Origin: an uncultured Chloroflexota bacterium
Lineage (GTDB): Bacteria > Chloroflexota > UBA4733
Direction: 5' to 3'
DNA: 64,000 nucleotides
Assembly: GCA_937967325.1 (NCBI GenBank)
Contig: CALBSQ010000305.1
Location: 4,700 to 68,699, forward strand
The position numbers were made by a program, and so were the translations under genes. Of this stretch, positions 1 to 8,155 are shown one piece after another (the stretch's first letter is position 1; every line of letters starts with the position of its first letter). The notes under the pieces were generated by a model that worked only from the letters and a program-made list of their open reading frames with translations, ran no database searches and was not told the DNA's origin.

Positions 1-40
1 CCAGGCCGCGCGCATGAACCGCGAGATGTACTACATTTAG
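1..40 (+). CDS. C-terminal end of an unidentified protein (partial)
   Basis: One frame (codons from base 2) stays open from the left edge to a TAG at 38-40 and would encode a tail ending MNREMYYI. It is followed at once by a GC-rich hairpin, as expected for the end of a transcription unit. Too little is present to name a family. That it is a gene end rather than a chance frame is inferred from the hairpin and from convergence with the next gene. Confidence 0.35.
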   Translation, partial: QAARMNREMYYI

Positions 41-41
41 T

Positions 42-60
42 GACCGGCGTTCAGCCGGTC
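42..60. terminator. Hairpin between convergent genes
   Basis: GACCGG and CCGGTC form a perfect 6-bp stem around a 7-nt loop. It lies two bases after the stop codon of the left-edge reading frame and four bases beyond the stop of the oxidoreductase gene on the other strand. There is no good T-run, so efficiency as an intrinsic terminator is uncertain; it may serve both strands. Confidence 0.4.
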
Positions 61-63
61 CAT

Positions 64-1047
64 TTACAGCCGCGGACGCACCAGCTCGGCAAACCGCCGG
101 AGCGAGTCGCACGCCGCCGCGGGCGGAAGGTCCTCCCAGGTCGGCTGGATGGAGAGGTGCGTTAGGTTGGTGTGCTCGCGTAGCTCCATCAAGCCACGCA
201 CTACCGTTTCGGGGCCGCCCACGCAGAAGTGCATGCGGTCGATCAGCCCGGCGGTACTCGTGTCCGCCGCGATCGACGGAGACCAGCGCTGCGCGAACTT
301 GTGGGTTGCTCCGGCTACGGTCTCCAAGGCTTCGGCGTCGTCTTGGCCGACGTAGAGGCAGCGGGCGATGGATACCCGCTCTCCTCCGTTGGGATGACCG
401 GCCGCCCGCCACTCCTCGCGATACGCGGCGACCACGGGCGTGTAAGCGGCGGGCGGCCGTCCCCGCGGGAGCTGCAGACCGAAGCCTAATTGGCCCGCCA
501 GGCGAGCCGTCGGCTCGCTCGACGCCGCCAGCCAGGTCAGCTCCGCAGCCGTCTGTACCGGAGTCGGGACACAGGTGACTCTGTCGAGTTGGTAGAACTC
601 GCCTCGGTAGTCGAACGCCCGGCCGCTCCAACACTTCGTCACAATGGCAAGCTGCTCTTCGAAGCGGCGGTGGCGGGTTTCCTGGTCGCTGGCAAAGACC
701 TTGAAGTCGGCGGCGGCGCTGCCGCTGCCAAAGCCGATGGAGAGGCGCCCACCCGTGAGCACGTCCGCCACGGCGACTTGCTCGGCAATGTCGACCGGAT
801 GATGCAGCGGTAGGCAGATGACCGACGTGCCGACTTTGAGGCGCTCCGTTCGCGCGGCGACATAGGTAGCCAGCAGCAGCGGAGCAGGCATGACGCTGCG
901 ATGCCCGCCGAAATGATGCTCGGCAAACCAGGCGGCGTTGTAGCCCAGCGCATCCGCCAGCCGCACCTGCTCCAGCACCGGCGCCAGGGTCGCGCTCGGG
1001 GGCTGCTCGCCCGGCGCTTCCAGGTGATAGGTAACAATGGTCTGCAC
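64..1047 (-). CDS. LLM-class flavin-dependent oxidoreductase (luciferase-like)
   Basis: About 327 residues, normal for the bacterial luciferase-like monooxygenase family, which folds as a TIM barrel and uses reduced flavin (FMN or F420) on an unidentified substrate. Visible family features are the N-terminal AWFAEHHF segment, the KVGTSVICLPLHHPVDIAEQ strand region, GRLSIGFGSGS, and the TGR-like MHFCVGGPETV segment near the C-terminus. The longest frame starts further upstream, but the GTG at 1047 has a GAAAGG ribosome-binding site about 9 nt away and begins the conserved part (QTIVTYHLEAPGE), so it is preferred. Substrate cannot be told from sequence. Confidence 0.85.
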   Translation of the reverse strand: MQTIVTYHLEAPGEQPPSATLAPVLEQVRLADALGYNAAWFAEHHFGGHRSVMPAPLLLATYVAARTERLKVGTSVICLPLHHPVDIAEQVAVADVLTGGRLSIGFGSGSAAADFKVFASDQETRHRRFEEQLAIVTKCWSGRAFDYRGEFYQLDRVTCVPTPVQTAAELTWLAASSEPTARLAGQLGFGLQLPRGRPPAAYTPVVAAYREEWRAAGHPNGGERVSIARCLYVGQDDAEALETVAGATHKFAQRWSPSIAADTSTAGLIDRMHFCVGGPETVVRGLMELREHTNLTHLSIQPTWEDLPPAAACDSLRRFAELVRPRL

Positions 1048-1312
1048 TGCCGCTTCGCCTTTCTTCCGGTGAGGCTGTCCAACGGTACCACAAGTAAGGG
1101 ACCTGCGCGCCGCACAACTGCCTAGGCGGACCCCTAGGCTACCCGGCAGCAAAGCAGCAGAAGATTTGTTACAGTTATACGCGCCTGCTTGCGGACCGCG
1201 TGACGGGCAACGGTAAAGGCCGCAGCGCCTGTTACGCTGGCACGCTGGTTGCTACGCGGCGGGTAGGGAGGCAGCGCTGGTAAGCCGCGCTCCCGCTAGG
1301 AGAGGACGACGG

Positions 1313-1438
1313 ATGAAGGGGCTCTTTTGGATTCTGCTCGGCGTGGTGATCGGGCTCATGGCAGCGCCCCGCGCCGGTGAGGCTACCCGGCGCGAGGTAG
1401 TCGCTCGCGTGAACGAGCTGTTCGGTAGCCAGGGGTAA
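1313..1438 (+). CDS. YtxH-like small membrane protein (41 aa)
   Basis: A 41-residue protein starting at ATG 1313 behind an AGGAGAGG ribosome-binding site. It has one hydrophobic helix (FWILLGVVIGLMAAP) followed by the RAGEATRREV pattern typical of YtxH-domain proteins (usual form: small-residue helix, then AP-x-SG-x-ETR-x-x). YtxH proteins are poorly understood envelope/stress proteins. It heads a row of three further small membrane proteins, and a frame this short is easily missed by gene callers. The family assignment rests on the motif only. Confidence 0.6.
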   Translation: MKGLFWILLGVVIGLMAAPRAGEATRREVVARVNELFGSQG

Positions 1439-1536
1439 CACGACCCGCCGCGGTTGCTGGCTGATCGGCGTGGGTGTTTCCATCCGCGGCCCCAGGTTGT
1501 CCAGGGACTGCTCAAGAGAGGGATAAGGGAGGTCGC

Positions 1537-1989
1537 ATGGAAGAACGCAGCAGCCCCGCGCCTGAGGCGCCACCGGCGGACGGGTCGGCGCAGCGGCCGA
1601 TCGTCGAGGCGGCCAGGGCCGGTGGCCAGGCGGTCACCGGAGCCGTCGCCGCGGCGGGCGACGCGCTGGCCGGCGCAGCCTCGGGCGCCCGGGAAGCGGC
1701 GCTTGCCGCCAGAGACAAGGCGGCCGAAACCGGAGCTATGGCGTCGTCGGCCGCGGGAGACGCCGCGGGCCAGGTCGCGGGCGCCGCCTCCGCGATGACG
1801 ACCCGGCTGGCCGACACGACCTCCCAAGCCACGGCTTCCCTTGCGACCGGCGCTCGCGACACGGGTCAGCAGCTCGCCGATCGAGCGATGGACAACGCGC
1901 AGCGGCTCCGACGGCTGTTGGAGGAACGCCCGGCGGTGCTTCTTGGCGCGGCGTTTGTGGTCGGCATCGTGCTCGGACGGTTGGTGTGA
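1537..1989 (+). CDS. DUF883/ElaB-like tail-anchored protein, Ala-rich
   Basis: About 150 residues. The ATG at 1537 follows AAGGGAGG by 6 nt and is preferred over a longer upstream frame. The protein is a long Ala/Gly-rich helix with heptad-like spacing, then QRLRRLLEERPAVLLG and one C-terminal membrane helix (AAFVVGIVLGRLV). This arrangement matches the ElaB/YqjD (DUF883) type, proteins of E. coli that hold ribosomes or other partners at the inner membrane in stationary phase; function here is not shown. Its stop overlaps the start of the next gene, so the two are probably co-translated. Confidence 0.6.
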   Translation: MEERSSPAPEAPPADGSAQRPIVEAARAGGQAVTGAVAAAGDALAGAASGAREAALAARDKAAETGAMASSAAGDAAGQVAGAASAMTTRLADTTSQATASLATGARDTGQQLADRAMDNAQRLRRLLEERPAVLLGAAFVVGIVLGRLV

Positions 1990-2399
1990 GGATGGCGGAA
2001 GTGCGTACGGAACGTCGCGGCATCTTCGCCCTCGGCCGGGCCCTGGTTGACGAGGCCAGGACGCTGGTCCGCCAGGAGATCGCGCTCGCCAAGCAGGAGA
2101 CGATGGCCAAGATCCTGCGCGATGTCAAGGCGGCCGGACTCCTCATCGTCGCCGGCGTCGTGCTGGCGCTCTCGCTGTTCGTCTTCATCTTTTTCGAGAT
2201 CGGGGACCTCTTTAGCTACCTCACGGGCCACGTCTGGCTGGGCATCCTGATCACCTGGCTCATCTTCACGGTCATCTTTGGCATACTGGCATTCATCGGC
2301 GTGCGCATGATCCAGGTGCCCAAGCCGGAGCGCACCATACAGACGTTGAAAGAAGATGTGGAGTGGGCGAAACAGCAGCTCAAACGCAGCGGGAGATAG
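1986..2399 (+). CDS. Phage holin superfamily III-like membrane protein
   Basis: 137 residues (135 if the ATG at 1992 is used instead of the GTG at 1986, which overlaps the previous stop as GTGA). An amphipathic N-terminal helix (LVDEARTLVRQEIALAKQE) is followed by two membrane helices (LLIVAGVVLALSLFVFIFF and GILITWLIFTVIFGILAFIG) and the C-terminal ERTIQTLKEDVEWAK signature of the Phage_holin_3_6 family. Chromosomal members of this family sit with YtxH and DUF3618 genes as here and are probably membrane-organising rather than lytic. The last 37 bases overlap the next gene. Confidence 0.75.
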   Translation: MRMAEVRTERRGIFALGRALVDEARTLVRQEIALAKQETMAKILRDVKAAGLLIVAGVVLALSLFVFIFFEIGDLFSYLTGHVWLGILITWLIFTVIFGILAFIGVRMIQVPKPERTIQTLKEDVEWAKQQLKRSGR

Positions 2400-2884
2400 A
2401 GCAGACTCGCGACCGAATGACGGAGATCCTGGACCAGTTGGAAGCCACGGTTCGGGACCTCCTGGACTGGCAGACGCGGGTGCGCCGCCAGCCGTGGTTG
2501 TATGCCGGCATCGCGCTCGCGGCCGGCTTCGTGCTCGCCGGCGGTCCCGGACGGGCCATCAAGCACAGCTATTACGGTGTCCGCCCCAGCGCGCTGCGAA
2601 AAAAGCTGGCAAACCGCTACATGGGGCAGTTGCGGCAAACGCTGGACGGCACGATCGCCGGCCTGCCGCCCGGTGTCGCCGATCTGGCCAAGGATCTTCG
2701 CTTCGAAATCAACGCGACCGACCCCAATGCCCGCAGCGACGGTACTATCGTCATCGAACACAAAGCGTCGGGGCTTGACCTGGCGATCACGCGAGCTGCC
2801 GAGACGGCAGCTTCGGTGGCGGCGGCCATGCTCACGAAGCGCCTGATCGACGAATTGGATCCCAGCACCGCGGCGAAGAAGTAG
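2363..2884 (+). CDS. DUF3618 family membrane protein
   Basis: 173 residues, starting at GTG 2363 inside the previous gene. The N-terminal QREIEQTRDRMTEILDQLE is the DUF3618 hallmark (I-E-x-TR-x-x-L-x-x-T-L/V-x-x-L-E). A membrane helix follows (PWLYAGIALAAGFVLAGG), then a soluble C-terminal part of unknown role. The overlap with the holin-like gene and the shared direction suggest a four-gene unit (1313-2884) for an envelope function. No catalytic motif is visible. Confidence 0.75.
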   Translation: MGETAAQTQREIEQTRDRMTEILDQLEATVRDLLDWQTRVRRQPWLYAGIALAAGFVLAGGPGRAIKHSYYGVRPSALRKKLANRYMGQLRQTLDGTIAGLPPGVADLAKDLRFEINATDPNARSDGTIVIEHKASGLDLAITRAAETAASVAAAMLTKRLIDELDPSTAAKK

Positions 2885-2929
2885 GTGCGGGACCGAGAGC
2901 CAGTGCGGCTTAGGCAAGGTCCCCTGTAA

Positions 2930-3098
2930 GGGAGCGCCGGGGCGGGGACTGCGGTCCGCCGCCAGAGTCCGGCACTGTGGTGCGGCGATCGGCTCCAAGA
3001 GCACTCGCGGCTGCCGTACATGGGAGCGCTCTTCCGTATGGACCCGACCGCAGTCGCGTGCTCTGGCGGCGGACCGCAGTCCCCGCCCCGGCGCTCCC
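2930..3098. repeat. Long perfect inverted repeat (38-bp arms, 93-bp centre)
   Basis: Bases 2930-2967 are exactly reverse-complementary to 3061-3098. The 93-bp centre contains weaker complementarity of its own (for example AAGAGC near 2998 against GCTCTT near 3028), so the whole 169 bases can fold into one imperfect hairpin. It fills the space between two convergent genes (DUF3618 ending at 2884, DarA ending at 3145). It could be a bidirectional terminator, a structured RNA or a MITE; no target-site duplication is evident. Confidence 0.85.
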
Positions 3099-3144
3099 CC
3101 CAGCCAGCGTCATCTCCTAATTCCGCTCCCTACCGAGATAGCGC

Positions 3145-3495
3145 TCAGAACCGCTCGTAGCGCTCCACATCCAGGATGAAGACGGTGGCGCCGCCGACCT
3201 GGACCTCGATCGGATAGGAGAGGTTCAGATCGCTCGCCTCTACCATGGGCGGTAAGGGGTTGATGTACTGGGAGCGGGTGTGACAGTTCTCCGCAATCAG
3301 ACGGAGCACTGGCGGCACCAGGGAGGCAGCGACCCCCAGAAAGAGCGTCACGTTCCCCTGTTTCAGGAACCCGCCGGCGCTGTTGATTCGCGTTGGTCCC
3401 GGAAACCCGGCCTGGATGAGCGCCTCGTTGAGGCCGAGCACATCCTCATCCTGGACGATGGCCAGGATCAATTTTGCGACGTCGCCATCCATCAT
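3145..3495 (-). CDS. DarA/PstA-type cyclic-di-AMP receptor
   Basis: About 116 residues from the ATG-ATG pair at 3495/3492; the longer upstream frame adds unconserved residues. The sequence shows the PII-like c-di-AMP receptor pattern throughout: KLILAIVQDED at the start, GGFLKQGNVT, NCHTRSQYI, and the closing VQVGGATVFILDVERYERF, which are the segments that surround the nucleotide in DarA. Trimeric DarA binds c-di-AMP; its output is not known. The gene lies 130 nt downstream of bcp on the same strand. The 130-nt gap (3496-3625) shows no further gene. Confidence 0.9.
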   Translation of the reverse strand: MMDGDVAKLILAIVQDEDVLGLNEALIQAGFPGPTRINSAGGFLKQGNVTLFLGVAASLVPPVLRLIAENCHTRSQYINPLPPMVEASDLNLSYPIEVQVGGATVFILDVERYERF

Positions 3496-3625
3496 CTCTC
3501 GCGCAGCCCCCGCCCGCACGGTTGGCGGGCTATCAGGTTGCGCCCCTTCTTGTCTGCAGGACGGCCAGGCCGCGGCTAAAGCAGCGCCGTCAGGTTGTTC
3601 GGTCGCACAACAGCCCAAGCGCGCG

Positions 3626-4087
3626 TCAAGCGAGCGCCGCCAGCACCTCCTGGGCGTGCCCGTCCGGCTTTACGTCGCGAAAGACGCTGGCTATCTTGCC
3701 ATTGGGATCGATGACGTACGTGGTCCGCAACACGCCGTCGTACGTCCGGCCCATATACGTCTTGGGTCCCCAGGCGCCGTACGCCTCCGTGGTCTGGTGG
3801 TCCGGATCGGACGCCAGCAAGAAAGGCAGCCCATACTTGGCGGCGAAGCGATCGTGGGAAGCAACGTCGTCCGGGCTCACGCCGACCACGACGGCATCCG
3901 CGGTCGCATACTCCGTCGCCGCGTCGCGGAAGCCGCAGGCTTCCTTCGTGCAACCGGTCGTGTCATCTTTCGGATAGAAGTACAGCACCACGTGCTTGCC
4001 GTGCAAGTCGCCAAGGCGGACGCGGCCGCCCCCCGACGTGGCAAGGTCGAAACTCGGCGCTGCGTCACCAGGATGGAGCTCGGTCAT
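3626..4087 (-). CDS. bcp: Peroxiredoxin, thioredoxin-dependent thiol peroxidase (Bcp/PrxQ)
   Basis: 153 residues from ATG 4087 (a TTG lies immediately before it; GGTGAGG is about 10 nt upstream). Bcp reduces hydrogen and organic peroxides with electrons from thioredoxin. The peroxidatic Cys46 and resolving Cys51 sit in the canonical YFYPKDDTTGCTKEACGFRD stretch, the close 5-residue spacing that defines the alpha-2 PrxQ type. Other family marks are GDAAPSFDL at the start and TTYVIDPNGKI near the end. Length is normal and the gene appears intact. Confidence 0.95.
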   Translation of the reverse strand: MTELHPGDAAPSFDLATSGGGRVRLGDLHGKHVVLYFYPKDDTTGCTKEACGFRDAATEYATADAVVVGVSPDDVASHDRFAAKYGLPFLLASDPDHQTTEAYGAWGPKTYMGRTYDGVLRTTYVIDPNGKIASVFRDVKPDGHAQEVLAALA

Positions 4088-4264
4088 CAATTGCGATCCT
4101 CACCTATGGATGGTCGTACACGCCCACCAGTATAACGTTCGGCCCGCTGAGACCGTCCTGCCGCCCGAGCCGCCGAGCCGCCAGCTACTAGGCGCCTACT
4201 CACCTGGCAGGGTACAGTAAGACTTTGCCCACCCTGGTACGCTGGTGGTGTTCCTCGGAGAGCT

Positions 4265-5053
4265 ATGGCACGCGAATCTGTCCTGAATGGCGCAAGCGAG
4301 CGCGAATTGGCCGGCGGCCCCCCCCGCTCGGTCCAGGCGAACGCCGCGATCACGCATTTGCGCCGTGCCGTCCACGAAGGCGCCCATTGGTATCCGGCGC
4401 TCCTCGACGCCATCGGCCTGTGGGAAGAGGCAAGCGAGCGCTACCGCGGGGAGGAGCTCCACTATCTCCTCGGTGGCGAAGCGCTCGACTGGCTGCTGCT
4501 CGCCGACCGCCTCACTCGAGAAGTCGCGGAGCATGTTCCGCGGGATGAGCTGGAGGCATTGCTCTTCGAGGGCATTGCGCCGGTCGCGCTACCGTCCAGC
4601 GAGTTTCGCGAGCGCATCGGGCCGCTGAAGTACCGCTGCTTCCTGAGCTACTTTTATGGGGTCACCGTCGAAGAGGCGCTGTTCTTTGCTATGGAAGAGG
4701 AAGCACGCCGGCACGTCGTTGCCCCCAAGGGTCACATCGATCTCGACGTGGTCTACCAAGATATCTACGGGGCCACGGAGGCAGCGCTGCTGGCCGAGTT
4801 TGGCGCTGCCGTGGGCAATCAGGCGCCCGCCAGTTTGGATGTCCAGCAGATGAAGGCGTTCACCTACTTCTTGTTCAAGCGACGGATCAGCTACTGTCTG
4901 CCGGCCCGTGTCGCGTCGGACACCAAGCGCGGCCTGGCGGAGCTGAAACGCCAGTACGCGGCCGCACGGCGCGAGGATGCCTTTCCGGGCCGGCCGGACG
5001 GCGGGCAGGACGACGCCGAATCGGCGTTCGTTTCGGAAGTGGCAACCGCATGA
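4265..5053 (+). CDS. Conserved hypothetical protein upstream of mazG
   Basis: 262 residues, ATG 4265 preceded by GGAGAG. I do not recognise a named family. The protein is soluble, acidic and mostly helical (for example LYFLLxG-like EELHYLLGGEALDWLLLADR, FLSYFYGVTVEEALFFAMEEE, QQMKAFTYFLFKRRISY), with no signal peptide, membrane helix or obvious catalytic motif. It is translationally coupled to mazG (stop and start overlap as ATGA at 5050-5053), so a housekeeping role linked to nucleotide quality control or to hemW is possible but is inference only. Confidence 0.75.
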   Translation: MARESVLNGASERELAGGPPRSVQANAAITHLRRAVHEGAHWYPALLDAIGLWEEASERYRGEELHYLLGGEALDWLLLADRLTREVAEHVPRDELEALLFEGIAPVALPSSEFRERIGPLKYRCFLSYFYGVTVEEALFFAMEEEARRHVVAPKGHIDLDVVYQDIYGATEAALLAEFGAAVGNQAPASLDVQQMKAFTYFLFKRRISYCLPARVASDTKRGLAELKRQYAAARREDAFPGRPDGGQDDAESAFVSEVATA

Positions 5054-6261
5054 GCGCACCGGCAGCAGTCTCCTCGCTGAGGGATCGACTTTCTACCGTC
5101 GAGAAGCTCTGCGCGGCAGTCGGAGTCGACCCCGGCGCGGGGCTGCAGATAGTGGACGCCGCGGCCCTTGGCGATCCTCTGACGCAGCCCGGCTTCCCCA
5201 GCCCCTGGGCGCCCCTGGTCATCCTTGATCTCTGCTCCGCCCAAGTCGCCACGGAGGTGCAGCGCGCCTTGCTTCGGCAGTACCCACCCGAGCACGCCGT
5301 GCGCGTCGTCGCGGACGGCGGGACGGAAGTGCGCGACTGCTCGATCGCGGCGCTGCATCCGCAGGCGAGTGCGGACCAGCCAGTCGCCCTGTGGGTACCG
5401 CCGGCGCCGGCCTTGCAGCCGAGGTCCAGCTTGCGCACGCTCGAAGTGATCGTCGCCCGCTTGCGAGCGCCAGACGGCTGCCCTTGGGACCGCGAGCAGA
5501 CCCACCACACCATCAAACGCAACCTGCTGGAAGAGACCTATGAGCTGCTAGAAGCGCTGGATGCCGAAGACGCGGCGGCGCAAACCGAAGAGCTCGGCGA
5601 CCTGTTGATGCAAGTGTTCCTGCACGCCCAAATGGCGCGCGAAGCGGGCGAATACGATCTCGGCGACGTCACCGCGGGTATCACCGACAAGCTCGTGCGC
5701 CGTCATCCACACGTCTTCGGCGACGTGACCGTCTCCGGCGCCGAGGAGGTGCTCCGCAACTGGGAGGCAATCAAGAAGTCGGAAGGGAAAGGCAAGGCGT
5801 CGGTCCTGGAGGGCCTGCCCCCCGCGCTGCCGGCGCTCACGATGGCCATGGCACTGTGCCGCCGCGCCGCCAGCAGCGGCTTCACCTGGCCGGACGCCAC
5901 TGGCGCCTGGGCAAAATTTGAAGAAGAGCTGGGAGAGTTCCGGGTCGCCTCCGGTGACGGCGAGCGCAAATGGGAGCTGGGGGACGTGCTGCTCACCCTG
6001 GTCAACCTGGCCCGCCTGCAAGGCTACGATGCGGAGGAGTGCCTGCGCGAGGCCAACGCGCGCTTCCGCCGTCGCTTCATGACGATGGAGGGTCTGGCCG
6101 CCGAACGCGGTCAGCCGCTGCCGGCCCTGCCCCTGGAGGAGTTGCTGGGGCTGTGGGAGGAGACCTCACCTCCACCCCTCCCCGGACCCCACCCGTCTAC
6201 TCAACTCGCGGAGAGGGGGAACGGCAACGGGGAGAAGGGTGCGCAGCACGGCAGCGCTTAG
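5050..6261 (+). CDS. mazG: Nucleoside triphosphate pyrophosphohydrolase MazG with N-terminal extension
   Basis: 403 residues. From about residue 125 there are two MazG modules: the first begins TLEVIVARLRAPDGCPWDRE and holds the metal-binding helices LLEETYELLEALD and EELGDLLMQVFLHA; the second holds FEEELGEF and KWELGDVLLTLVNLAR. MazG hydrolyses NTPs and dNTPs to monophosphates plus pyrophosphate, clearing aberrant nucleotides. Residues 1-120 resemble the C-terminal half of the tetrapyrrole-methylase domain found in front of MazG in YabN-type proteins, but without a recognisable SAM site, so a degenerate remnant is likely. It overlaps hemW by 23 nt. Confidence 0.92.
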   Translation: MSAPAAVSSLRDRLSTVEKLCAAVGVDPGAGLQIVDAAALGDPLTQPGFPSPWAPLVILDLCSAQVATEVQRALLRQYPPEHAVRVVADGGTEVRDCSIAALHPQASADQPVALWVPPAPALQPRSSLRTLEVIVARLRAPDGCPWDREQTHHTIKRNLLEETYELLEALDAEDAAAQTEELGDLLMQVFLHAQMAREAGEYDLGDVTAGITDKLVRRHPHVFGDVTVSGAEEVLRNWEAIKKSEGKGKASVLEGLPPALPALTMAMALCRRAASSGFTWPDATGAWAKFEEELGEFRVASGDGERKWELGDVLLTLVNLARLQGYDAEECLREANARFRRRFMTMEGLAAERGQPLPALPLEELLGLWEETSPPPLPGPHPSTQLAERGNGNGEKGAQHGSA

Positions 6262-7456
6262 CTGGACCGCGGAGCCGGCAACCAATTCCCTGCTCTGGAC
6301 CTCCGATCCCTGGGGTGTGTACGTCCACGTGCCGTTCTGCCGGATGCTCTGCACGTACTGCGACTTCGTAAAGTATCGCGGGCTGGACGAGTGGTACGAC
6401 CAGTACGTAGCGGCGGTGCTAGGCGAGGCGGAACACTGGCGCAGCCAATGTCCGCCGGGACAGCCCGTGTCGCTCTACCTTGGTGGTGGCACGCCGTCGG
6501 CACTGGGCGGCGAGCGGCTGGCCCAGTTGGCCGGCGGGCTAGACGAGCGGCTGGGATTGGGCGAAGCGGCAGAGCGGTGCCTGGAAGTCAACCCGGAGGA
6601 TGTCGATGCGGCGCTTGCCGCGGCCCTGCTTCAAGCCGGCTTCACCCGCGTCAGTGTCGGTATCCAGACCTTCGACAATGCCTTGCTGCGCAAGCTTGGC
6701 CGGCTGCACACCGGCGATGATGCCGCGCGAGCTGTTCGGCTACTGCTTGATGCTGGGCTGCCCTCGGTGAGCGGCGACCTCATCTATGGTCTGCCCCGCC
6801 AATCGTTGGACGACTGGCGGGCGACACTCGAGCGCGCCCTGACCCTGGGCCTGCACCACCTCTCCTGCTATGCCCTCACCATCGAGCCGGCCACGCCGCT
6901 CGGACGCCAAGCCGCCCGCCGGCGAGTGACTATCCCGGACGATGACACCGCCGCGGATATGTACGACTTCGCCTGCGCGCGGCTGCGCGACGCCGGGTAC
7001 CTCCACTATGAAGTATCCAACTGGGCGCCGCCAGGCCACCAGTCGAGGCACAACAATCTCTACTGGCAAGGCCACGATTACCTGGGATTGGGGGCCGGGG
7101 CAGTGGGCTGCATCGCCGGCCGGCGCTGGTGGAATGAGCGGCGGGTGGAGCGGTATTGCGAACGGATCAATAGCCAAGGCGGCGCCATCGCGGACCATGA
7201 GCAGCTTGACGCGGTCACTCGCGCGCGGGAGCTCCTCCTGCTGACGCTGCGGACGGCAGAGGGACTCGATCTCGACCGCTTTGCCACCGAAACGGGCGTC
7301 GCGCTGGAGGAGCGGGCCGCGCCGTTCCTGGACGAATGGCAGCGGCAGGGGCTAATCCAGTTGGAAGGCCGGCGCTTGCGCGTGCCGGAACGGCGCTGGG
7401 GCGTGTTGCATAGCATCGTGTCCGAGCTGCTGGTGGTCCTGCCGGAGCGCGGTTGA
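6239..7456 (+). CDS. hemW: Radical SAM heme chaperone HemW
   Basis: 405 residues from GTG 6239 inside the end of mazG; no better start precedes the radical SAM motif. The 4Fe-4S cluster motif CRMLCTYC (Cys34, Cys38, Cys41 followed by DF) is the HemW form of CxxxCxxC. Also visible are YLGGGTPSAL, LEVNPEDVD, RVSVGIQTFD, and the HNNLYWQGHDYLGLGAGA segment with the C-terminal HemW winged domain. HemW binds heme and hands it to respiratory proteins; older annotations call it oxygen-independent coproporphyrinogen oxidase-like. The gene is intact. Confidence 0.95.
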   Translation: MRSTAALSWTAEPATNSLLWTSDPWGVYVHVPFCRMLCTYCDFVKYRGLDEWYDQYVAAVLGEAEHWRSQCPPGQPVSLYLGGGTPSALGGERLAQLAGGLDERLGLGEAAERCLEVNPEDVDAALAAALLQAGFTRVSVGIQTFDNALLRKLGRLHTGDDAARAVRLLLDAGLPSVSGDLIYGLPRQSLDDWRATLERALTLGLHHLSCYALTIEPATPLGRQAARRRVTIPDDDTAADMYDFACARLRDAGYLHYEVSNWAPPGHQSRHNNLYWQGHDYLGLGAGAVGCIAGRRWWNERRVERYCERINSQGGAIADHEQLDAVTRARELLLLTLRTAEGLDLDRFATETGVALEERAAPFLDEWQRQGLIQLEGRRLRVPERRWGVLHSIVSELLVVLPERG

Positions 7457-8154
7457 CATGCCGCTCGGCGACGCTCCCGAAGCTTTCCGCGATCGAACCA
7501 TGGAGCGTCCCCCCCGGCGGGCGACGAGCGCAATCCCCCGCATCCGTCGCACGCAGCGTCCTGCTTGGTGAGAGTCATCATCATCGCCTTTCCTGCCGTA
7601 TCGAACATGACGTTCAGTGAGGTACCAGTGGTGTCCTTGACTCCGAGTTGGGGAGGTGGCGCCGGCGCCAGGGTAACCGGAAAGCCGCGATAGACGCTCC
7701 GGAACTGGGACTCTGTGTCTCCCAGGCGAAATCCTACCGCGGTAGCACCACAAAACGGGGGGCGAGCGAGGATTTCCCAAACCGCATACGGCGCGGCAGG
7801 GGACGTGGGATCATTCAGTTGAACCGTCACTCCATCGGAGAATACCCACTGCGGCGTGCCGCGACCGTGCGCCACCGTCCGGACTTTCGGCTCGCCTAAT
7901 ACCTGCAACACCTCGGGGCCGCGCATGCTTAAGGCAATCCCCCCGAGGGTGGTCTCCAGAGCAGGGGCGGTGGCCGTTGCCATGCGAAGCGGCGCTGCAA
8001 CGCTCGTTGGTGCCGGCTCGGTGGCCGCCGCGTCAATCGGTCGTGTCCCGGCGCCGCCGGCATTCGCGGTGGACACGCCGCACGAAGCAAGGAGTAAGAG
8101 GAGGGGCAGCAGGACACTCCCGAGGAGGCGTCCTGCCGCTACACGGAGGCGCAT
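7078..8154 (-). CDS. Putative secreted lipoprotein; 3' end uncertain, antisense to hemW
   Basis: The ATG at 8154 begins a clear lipoprotein signal peptide (RLLGSVLLPLLLLLASC-G, lipobox LASC). About 200 residues that look genuinely coded follow: IALSMRGPEVLQVLGEPK, FCGATAVGFRLGDTESQFRSVY, TSLNVMFDTAGK and a Cys pair in CDGCGG near 7540. Past about 7490 the sequence turns into low-quality Arg/Ser-rich text, yet the frame stays open for another 400 bases antisense to hemW, ending at 7078. A 7-G run (7509-7515, read as G on this strand) lies at the transition, so a frameshift or lost stop is possible. Function unknown; probably surface exposed. Confidence 0.45.
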   Translation of the reverse strand: MRLRVAAGRLLGSVLLPLLLLLASCGVSTANAGGAGTRPIDAAATEPAPTSVAAPLRMATATAPALETTLGGIALSMRGPEVLQVLGEPKVRTVAHGRGTPQWVFSDGVTVQLNDPTSPAAPYAVWEILARPPFCGATAVGFRLGDTESQFRSVYRGFPVTLAPAPPPQLGVKDTTGTSLNVMFDTAGKAMMMTLTKQDAACDGCGGLRSSPAGGDAPWFDRGKLRERRRAACQPRSGRTTSSSDTMLCNTPQRRSGTRKRRPSNWISPCRCHSSRNGAARSSSATPVSVAKRSRSSPSAVRSVSRRSSRARVTASSCSWSAMAPPWLLIRSQYRSTRRSFHQRRPAMQPTAPAPNPR

Positions 8155-8155
8155 G

